Below, in pieces: positions 55,164-64,000 of a DNA stretch of 64,000 nucleotides. A model generated the notes under the pieces. The model did no database searches. It saw nothing but the letters and a program-made list of their open reading frames with translations, and had not been told where the DNA came from. The DNA lies in contig CM068385.1 of the NCBI GenBank assembly GCA_034770075.1, forward strand, positions 60,514,980-60,578,979, written 5' to 3'. Position 1 is the first letter of the stretch. Every line of letters starts with the position of its first letter. The translations under genes were made by a program, and so were the position numbers. The DNA comes from Aralia elata (lineage: Eukaryota; Streptophyta; Magnoliopsida; Apiales; Araliaceae).

Positions 55164-58100
55164 GATGTACACATCGTTTTGAACGCGATAGTGATGAGAA
55201 TGCTCCTTCTGATGCTAATCAAACTAGAACGAAGTAATAAGACTCCTAATCACCTCTTTCTTTGACAATATGAAGGAAGCTAACAAAACAATAAGAAGGT
55301 CTCCCTAAATCAAGACTTGTGTGAGATGTACATATCGTTTTGAATGCGATAGTGATGAGATTGCACCTTTTGATGCTAGTCAAACTAGAACGAAATAATA
55401 AGACTCCTAATCACCTCTTTCTTTGAGAATTTGAAAGAACTAATGAACCAATAAGAACGTCTCCCTAAATCAAGACTTGTGTGAGATGTACACATCGTTT
55501 TGAACGCGATAGTGATGAGATTGCACCTTTTGATGCTAGTCAAACTAGAACGAAGTAATAAGACTCCTAATCACCTCTTTCTTTGACAATTTGAAGGAAC
55601 TAGTGAACCAATAAGAAGGTCTCCCTAAATCAAAACTTGTGTGAGATGTACACATCGTTTTGAACGCGATAGTGATGAGATTGCACCTTTTGATGCTAGT
55701 CAAACTAGAACGAAGTAATAAGACTCCTAATCACCTCTTTCTTTGACAATTTGAAGGAACTAATGAACCAATAAAAAGGTCTCCCTAAATCAAGACTTGT
55801 GTGAGATGTACACATTGTTTTGAACGCGATAGTGATGAGATTGCTCCTTCTGATGCTAATCAAACTAGAACGAAGTAATAAGACTCCTAATCACCTCTTT
55901 CTTTGACAATTTGAAAGAAACTAACGAAACAATAAGAAGGTCTCCCTAAATCGAGACTTGTGTGAGATGTACACATCGTTTTGAACGCGATAGTGATGAG
56001 ATTGCTCCTTTAGATGCTAATCAAACTACAAAAAAGTAATATGACTTCTAATCACCTCTTTCTTTGACAATTAGAAGGAAACTAACGAAACAATAAGAAG
56101 ATCTCCCCAAATCAAGACTAGTGTGAGATGTGCACATCGTTTTGAACGCGATAGTGATGAGATTGCACCTTTAGATGCTAGTCAAACTAGAAAAAAGTAA
56201 TAAGACTCCTAATCACCTCTTTCTTTGACAATTTGAAGGAACTAATGAACCAATAAGAAGGTCTCCCTAAATCGAGACTTGTGTGAGATGTACACATTGT
56301 TTTGAACGCGATAGTGATGAGATTGCTCCTTCTGATGCTAATCAAACTAGAACGAAGTAATAAGACTCCTAATCACCTCTTTCTTTGACAATTTGAAGGA
56401 AACTAACGAAACAATAAGAAGGCTTCCCTAAATCAAGACTTGTGTGAGATTTACACATCGTTTTGAACGCGATAGTGATGAGATTGCTCCTTCTGATGCT
56501 AATCAAACTAGAACGAATTAATAAGACTCCTAATCACATCTTTCTTTGACAATTTGAAGGAACTAGTGAACCAATAAGAAGGTCTCCCTAAATCAAGACT
56601 TGTGTGAGATGTACACATCGTTTTGAACGCGATAGTGATGAGATTGCTCCTTCTGATGCTAATCAAACTAGAACGAAGTAATATGACTCCTAATCACCTC
56701 TTTCTTTGACAATTTGAAGGAAACTAACGAAACAATAAGAAGGCTTCCCTAAATCAAGACTTGTGTGAGATGTACACATCGTTTTGAACGCGATAGTGAT
56801 GAGATTGCTTCTTTAGATGCTAATCAAACTAGAACGAATTAATAAGACTCCTAATCACCTCTTTCTTTGACAATTTGAAGGAACTAATGAACCAATAAGA
56901 AGGTCTCCCGTAATCAAGACTTGTGTGAGATGTACACATCGTTTTGGACGCGATAGTGATGAGATTGCACCTTTTGATGCTAGCCAAACTAGAACGAAGT
57001 AATAAGACTCCTAATCACCTCTTTCTTTGACAATTTGAAGGAAACTAACGAAACAATAAGAAGATCTCCCTAAATCAAGACTTGTGTGAGATGTACACAT
57101 CGTTTTGAACGCGATAGTGATGAGATTGCACCTTTTGATGCTAGTCAAACTAGAACGAAATAATAAGACTCCTAATCACCTCTTTCTTTGACAATTTGAA
57201 GGAACTAATGAACCAATAAGAAGGTCTCCCTAAATCAAGACTTGTGTGAGATGTACACATTGTTTTGAACGCGATAGTGATGAGATTGCTCCTTCTGATG
57301 CTAATCAAACTAGAACGAAGTAATATGACTCCTAATCACCTCTTTCTTTGACAATTTGAAGGAAACTAACGAAACAATAAGAAGGCTTCCCTAAATCAAG
57401 ACTTGTGTGAGATGTACACATCGTTTTGAACGCGATAGTGATGAGATTGCTCCTTCTGATGCTAATCAAACTAGAACGAATTAATAAGACTCCTAATCAC
57501 ATCTTTCTTTGACAATTTGAAGGAACTAGTGAACCAATAAGAAGGTCTCCCTAAATCAAGACTTGTGTGAGATGTACACATCGTTTTGAACGCGTTAGTG
57601 ATGAGATTGCACCTTTTGATGCTAGTCAAACTAGAACGAAATAATAAGACTCCTAATCACCTCTTTCTTTGACAATTTGAAGGAAACTAACGAAACAATA
57701 AGAAGGCTTCCCTAAATCAAGACTTGTGTGAGATGTACACATCGTTTTGAACGCGATAGTGATGAGATTGCACCTTTTGATGCTAGTCAAACTAGAACGA
57801 AATAATATGACTCCTAATCACCTCTTTCTTTGACAATTTGAAGGAACTAATGAACCAATAAGAAGGTCTCCCTAAATCAAGACTTGTGTGAGATGTACAC
57901 ATTGTTTTGAACGCGATAGTGATGAGATTGCTCCTTCTGATGCTAATCAAACTAGAACGAAGTAATATGACTCCTAATCACCTCTTTCTTTGACAATTTG
58001 AAGGAAACTAACGAAACAATAAGAAGGCTTCCCTAAATCAAGACTTGTGTGAGATGTACACATCGTTTTGAACGCGATAGTGATGAGATTGCTCCTTCTG

Positions 58101-61100
58101 ATGCTAATCAAACTAGAACGAATTAATAAGACTCCTAATCACATCTTTCTTTGACAATTTGAAGGAACTAGTGAACCAATAAGAAGGTCTCCCTAAATCA
58201 AGACTTGTGTGAGATGTACACATCGTTTTGAATGCGATAGTGATGAGATTGCTCCTTCTGATGCTAATCAAACTAGAACGAAGTAATATGACTCCTAATC
58301 ACCTCTTTCTTTGACAATTTGAAGGAAACTAACGAAACAATAAGAAGGCTTCCCTAAATCAAGACTTGTGTGAGATGTACACATCGTTTTGAACGCGATA
58401 GTGATGAGATTGCTTCTTCTCATGCTAATCAAACTAGAACGAATTAATAAGACTCCTAATCACATCTTTCTTTGACAATTTGAAGGAACTAGTGAACCAA
58501 TAAGAAGGTCTCCCTAAATCAAGACTTGTGTGAGATGTACACATCGTTTTGAACGCGATAGTGATGAGATTGCTCCTTCTGATGCTAATCAAACCAGAAC
58601 GAAGTAATAAGACTCCTAATCACCTCTTTCTTTGAAAATTTGAAGGAAACTAACGAAACAATAAAAAGGTCTTCCTAAATCAAGACTTGTGTGAGATGTA
58701 CATATCGTTTTGAACGCGATAGTGATGAGATTGCACCTTTTGATGCTAGTCAAACTAGAACGAAATAATAAGACTCCTAATCACCTCTTTCTTTGACAAT
58801 TTGAAGGAACTAATGAACCAATAAGAAGGTCTCTCCCGTAATCAAGACTTGTGTGAGATGTACACATCGTTTTGAACGCGATAGTGATGAGATTGCACCT
58901 TTTGATGCTAGTAAAACTAGAACGAAGTAATAAGACTCCTAATCACCTCTTTCTTTGACAATTTGAAGGAACTAATGAACCAATAAGAAGGTCTCCCGTA
59001 ATCAAGACTTGTGTGAGATGTACACATCGTTTTGAACGCGATAGTGATGAGATTGCACCTTTTGATGCTAGTCAAACTAGAACGAAGTAATAAGACTCCT
59101 AATCACCTCTTTCTTTGACAATTTGAAGGAACTAAAGAACCAATTCGAAGGTCTCCCTAAATCAAGACTTGTGTGAGATGTACACATCGTTTTGAACGCG
59201 ATAGTGATGACATTGCACCTTTTGATGCTAGTCAAACTAGAACGAAGTAATAAGACTCCTAATCACCTCTTTCTTTGACAATTTGAAGGAAACTAATGAA
59301 ACAATAAAAAGGTCTCCCTAAATCGAGACTTGTGTGAGATGTACACATTGTTTTGAACGCGATAGTGATGAGATTGCACCTTTTGATGCTAGTCAAACTA
59401 GAACGAAGTAATAAGACTCCTAATCACCTCTTTCTTTGACAATTTGAAGGAACTAATGAACCAATAAAAAGGTCTCCCTAAATCAAGACTTGTGTGAGAT
59501 GTACACATCGTTTTGAACGCGATAGTGATGAGATTGCTCCTTCTGATGCTAATCAAACTAGAACGAAGTAATATGACTCCTAATCACCTCTTTCTTTGAC
59601 AATTTGAAGGAAACTAACGAAACAATAAGAAGGCTTCCCTAAATCAAGACTTGTGTGAGATGTACACATCGTTTTGAACGCGATAGTGATGAGATTGCTC
59701 CTTCTGATGCTACACAAACTAGAACGAATTAATAAGACTCCTAATCGCATCTTTCTTTGACAATTTGAAGGAACTAGTGAACCAATAAGAAGGTCTCCCT
59801 AAATCAAGACTTGTGCGAGATGTACACATTGTTTTGAACGCGATAGTGATGAGATTGCTCCTTCTGATGCTAATCAAACTAGAACGAAGTAATAAGACTC
59901 CTAATCACCTCTTTCTTTGATAATTTGAAGGAAATTAAGGAAACAATAAGAAGGCTTTCCTAAATCGAGACTTGTGTGAGATGTACACATCGTTTTGAAC
60001 GCGATAGTGATGAGATTTCTCCTTTAGATGCTAATCAAACTAGAACAAAGTAAAATGACTCCTAATCACCTCTTTCTTTGACAATTTAAAGGAACTAATG
60101 AACCAATAAGAAGGTCTCCCTAAATCAAGACTTGTGTGATATGTACACATCGTTTTGAACGCCATAGTGATGAGATTGCTTCTTCTGATGCTAATCAAAC
60201 TAGAACGAATTAATAAGACTCCTAATCACATCTTTCTTTGACAATTTGAAGGAACTAATGAACCAATAAGAAGGTCTCCCTAAATCAAAACTTGTGTTAG
60301 ATGTACACATCGTTTTGAACGCGATAGTGATTAGATTGCACCTTTTGATGCTAGTCAAACTAGAACGAAGTAATAAGACTCCTAATCACCTCTTCCTTTG
60401 ACAATTTGAAGGAACTAGTGAACCAATAAGAAGGTCTCCCTAAATCAAGATTTGTGTGAGATGTACACATCGTTTTGAACGCGATAGTGATGAGAATGCT
60501 CCTTCTGATGCTAATCAAACTAGAACGAAGTAATAAGACTTCTAATCACCTCTTTCTTTGACAATTTGAAGGAAACTAACGAAACAATAAGAAGGTCTCC
60601 CTAAATCAAGACTTGTGTGAGATGTACATATCGTTTTGAACGCGATAGTGATGAGATTGCACCTTTTGATGCTAGTCAAACTATAACGAAATAATAAGAC
60701 TCCTAATCACCTCTTTCTTTGACAATTTGAAGGAACTAATGAACCAATAAAAAGGTCTCCCTAAATCAAGACTTGTGTGAGATGTACACATCGTTTTGAA
60801 CACGATAGTGATGAGATTGCTTCATCTGATGCTAATCAAACTAGAACGAAGTAATATGACTCCTAATCACCTCTTTCTTTGACAATTTGAAGGAAACTAA
60901 CGAAACAATAAGAAGGCTTCCCTAAATCAAGACTTGTGTGAGATGTACACATCGTTTTGAACGCGATAGTGATGAGATTGCTCCTTCTGATGCTACACAA
61001 ACTAGAACGAATTAATAAGACTCCTAATCGCATCTTTCTTTGACAATTTGAAGGAACTAGTGAACCAATAAGAAGGTCTCCCTAAATCAAGACTTGTGCG

Positions 61101-64000
61101 AGATTGACACATTGTTTTGAACGCGATAGTGATGAGATTGCTCCTTCTGATGCTAATCAAACTAGAACGAAGTAATAAGACTCCTAATCACCTCTTTCTT
61201 TGATAATTTGAAGGAAATTAAGGAAACAATAAGAAGGCTTTCCTAAATCGAGACTTGTGTGAGATGTACACATCGTTTTGAACGCGATAGTGATGAGATT
61301 TCTCCTTTAGATGCTAATCAAACTAGAACAAAGTAAAATGACTCCTAATCACCTCTTTCTTTGACAATTTAAAGGAACTAATGAACCAATAAGAAGGTCT
61401 CCCTAAATCAAGACTTGTGTGATATGTACACATCGTTTTGAACGCCATAGTGATGAGATTGCTTCTTCTGATGCTAATCAAACTAGAACGAATTAATAAG
61501 ACTCCTAATCACATCTTTCTTTGACAATTTGAAGGAACTAATGAACCAATAAGAAGGTCTCCCTAAATCAAAACTTGTGTGAGATGTACACATCGTTTTG
61601 AACGCGATAGTGATTAGATTGCACCTTTTGATGCTAGTCAAACTAGAACGAAGTAATAAGACTCCTAATCACCTCTTTCTTTGACAATTTGAAGGAACTA
61701 GTGAACCAATAAGAAGGTCTCCCTAAATCAAGATTTGTGTGAGATGTACACATCGTTTTGAACGCGATAGTGATGAGAATGCTCCTTCTGATGCTAATCA
61801 AACTAGAACGAAGTAATAAGACTTCTAATCACCTCTTTCTTTGACAATTTGAAGGAAACTAACGAAACAATAAGAAGGTCTCCCTAAATCAAGACTTGTG
61901 TGAGATGTACATATCGTTTTGAACGCGATAGTGATGAGATTGCACCTTTTGATGCTAGTCAAACTATAACGAAATAATAAGACTCCTAATCACCTCTTTC
62001 TTTGACAATTTGAAGGAACTAATGAACCAATAAAAAGGTCTCCCTAAATCAAGACTTGTGTGAGATGTACACATCGTTTTGAACACGATAGTGATGAGAT
62101 TGCTTCATCTGATGCTAATCAAACTAGAACGAAGTAATATGACTCCTAATCACCTCTTTCTTTGACAATTTGAAGGAAACTAACGAAACAATAAGAAGGC
62201 TTCCCTAAATAAAGACTTGTGTGAGATGTACACATCGTTTTGAACGCGATAGTGATGAGATTGCTCCTTCTAATGCTAATCAAACTAGAACGAATTAATA
62301 AGACTCCTAATCACATCTTTCTTTGACAATTTGAAGGAACTAGTGAACCAATAAGAAGGTCTCCCTAAATCAAGACTTGTGTGAGATGTACACATCGTTT
62401 TGAACGCGATAGTGATGAAATTGCTCCTTCTCATACTAATCAAACTAGAACGAAGTAATAAGACTCCTAATCACCTCTTTCATTGACAATTTGAAGGAAA
62501 CTAACGAAACAATAAAAAGGTCTTCCTAAATCGAGACTTGTGTGAGATGTACACATCGTTTTGAACGCGATAGTGATGAGATTGCACCTTTTGATGCTAG
62601 CCAAACTAGAACGAAATAATATGACTCCTAATCACCTCTTTCTTTGACAATTTGAAGGAACTAATGAACCAATAAGAAGGTCTCCCTAAATCAAGACTTG
62701 TGTGAGATGTACACATCGTTTTGAACGCGATAGTGATGAGATTGCACCTTTTGATGCTAGTCAAAACTAGAACGAAGTAATAAGACTCCTAATCACCTCT
62801 TTCTTTGACAATTTGAAGGAACTAGTGAACCAATAAGAAGGTCTCCCTAAATCAAGAGTTGTGTGAGATGTACACATCGTTTTGAACGCGTTAGTGATGA
62901 GATTGCACCTTTTGATGCTAGTCAAACTAGAACGAAATAATAAGACTCCTAATCACCTCTTTCTTTGACAATTTGAAGGAACTAATGAACCAATAAGAAG
63001 GTCTCCCTAAATCAAGACTTGTGTGAGATGTACACATCGTTTTGAACGCGATAGTGATGAGATTGCTCCTTCTGATGCTAATCAAACTAGAACGAAGTAA
63101 TATGACTCCTAATCACCTCTTTCTTTGATAATTGGAAGGAAACTAACGAAACAATAAGAAGACTTCCCTAAATCAAGACTTGTGTGAGATGTACACATCG
63201 TTTTGAACGCGATAGTGATGAGATTGCTCTTTCTGATGCTAATCAAACTAGAACGAAGTAATAAGACTCCTAATCACCTCTTTCTTTGATAATTTGAAGG
63301 AAACTAACGAAACAATAAGAAGGCTTCCCTAAATCGAGACTTGTGTGAGATGTATACATCGTTTTGAACGCGATAGTGATGAGATTGCACCTTTTGATGC
63401 TAGTCAAACTAGAACGAAGTAATAAGACTCCTAATCACCTCTTTCTTTGACAATTTGAAGGAACTAATGAACCAATAAGAAGGTCTCCCTAAATCAAGAC
63501 TTGTGTGAGATGTACACATCGTTTTGAACGCGATAGTGATGAGATTGCACCTTTTGATGCTAGTCAAACTAGAACGAAATAATAAGACTCCTAATCACCT
63601 CTTTCTTTGACAATTTGAAGGAACTAATGAACCAATAAGAAGGTCTCCCTAAATCAAGACTTGTGTGAGATGTACACATCGTTTTGAACGCGATAGTGAT
63701 GAGATTGCTCCTTCTGATGCTAATCAAACTAGAACGAAGTAATATGACTCCTAATCACCTCTTTCTTTGATAATTTGAAGGAAACTAACGAAACAATAAG
63801 AAGACTTCCCTAAATCAAGACTTGTGTGAGATGTACACATCGTTTTAAACGCGATAGTGATGAGATTGCTCCTTCTGATGCTAATCAAACTAGAAAGAAG
63901 TAATATGACTCCTAATTACCTCTTTCTTTGACAATTTGAAGGAAACTAACGAAACAATAAGAAGGCTTCCTAAATCAAGACTTGTGTGAGATGTACATAT
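55164..64000 (+). repeat. ~160 bp satellite array, right block
   Basis: About 55 monomers of 160-161 bp in one orientation, the same family as 46280-48228, continuing past the window edge. Core words: GTGTGAGATGTACACATCG, TTTTGAACGCGATAGTGATG, CTAATCACCTCTTTCTTTGA. Alternating monomer types and repeating multi-monomer variant series are visible. No gene, tRNA or other element interrupts this block. No obvious CENP-B-box match was seen. Confidence 0.96.
59640..62205 (+). repeat. Tandem duplication of an 8-monomer (1283 bp) satellite unit
   Basis: Rare variants recur exactly 1283 bp apart. TACACAAACTAG is at 59711 and 60994, TGAGATTTCTCCTTTAG at 60011 and 61294, and TTCATCTGATGC at 60821 and 62104 (adjacent series). 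ACGCCATAGTG, GTGATTAGATTG and CAAGATTTGTGTG also occur once per unit. The two units (about 59640-60922 and 60923-62205) differ at only a handful of positions by eye. 1283/8 is 160.4, one monomer. Confidence 0.85.

Noticed and set aside
55037..55237. ORFs crossing from element E LTR into satellite
   Set aside because: They are chance read-through at an insertion junction.
46280..64000. CENP-B-box-like motif in the satellite
   Set aside because: No adequate match to the box was found by eye, and plants are not known to depend on it.

Overview
This window is plant nuclear DNA made almost entirely of retrotransposons and a satellite array. No bona fide host gene is visible. The evidence is Ty1/copia and Ty3/gypsy chromovirus polyproteins, primer-binding sites matching the 3' end of plant initiator tRNA-Met, a plant-type L1 LINE (DUF4283 ORF1, APE-RT-zf-RVT ORF2), a tRNA-derived SINE and a ~160 bp tandem satellite. 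The species is not identifiable by eye; a eudicot is likely. The setting is pericentromeric or centromeric heterochromatin.

Layout, left to right. (1) 1-3991: the 5' end of a minus-strand copia element (copia-C: gag remnant, leader, PBS, 1.95 kb LTR), which carries a SINE in its LTR. (2) 3992-28802: a plus-strand copia (copia-A) whose 5' LTR lies outside the window. It is split by a 12.7 kb minus-strand Tekay-like gypsy (7558-20306) and by a ~6 kb L1 LINE (20747-26714), and its 3' LTR is cut at 28802. (3) 28803-29106: a minus-strand copia LTR fragment (copia-F). (4) 29107-46279: a younger minus-strand copia (copia-B). Its 3' LTR is split by a non-autonomous element D (30518-35529) and its gag by a sibling, G (39252-43371). 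Its 5' LTR is cut off at 46279. (5) 46280-64000: a ~160 bp satellite array with higher-order structure, interrupted by a young, structurally complete CRM-like gypsy E (48229-55163).

Target-site duplications support the nesting: TATAA/TATAT for Tekay, AATGATGTTCCTAT for the LINE, TAGGT for D, CCTTG for G, GATGT for E and a 19 bp duplication for the SINE. Each insertion is therefore younger than the sequence it interrupts.

The least ordinary biology is the D/G family. It shares LTRs, PBS and PPT with CRM element E and looks like its non-autonomous partner. It keeps a gag N-half and a long, mostly open, collinear but catalytically ruined pol (YFED instead of YFDD), with a ~60 bp periodic repeat built on TTTGAYCCAGG in the integrase C-terminal zone. 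Other notable items are an intact 249-codon coiled-coil ORF upstream of gag in the Tekay element, repeated hairpin motifs in the copia leader, GC-rich palindrome clusters in three unrelated LTR families, and an 8-monomer (1283 bp) higher-order duplication in the satellite.
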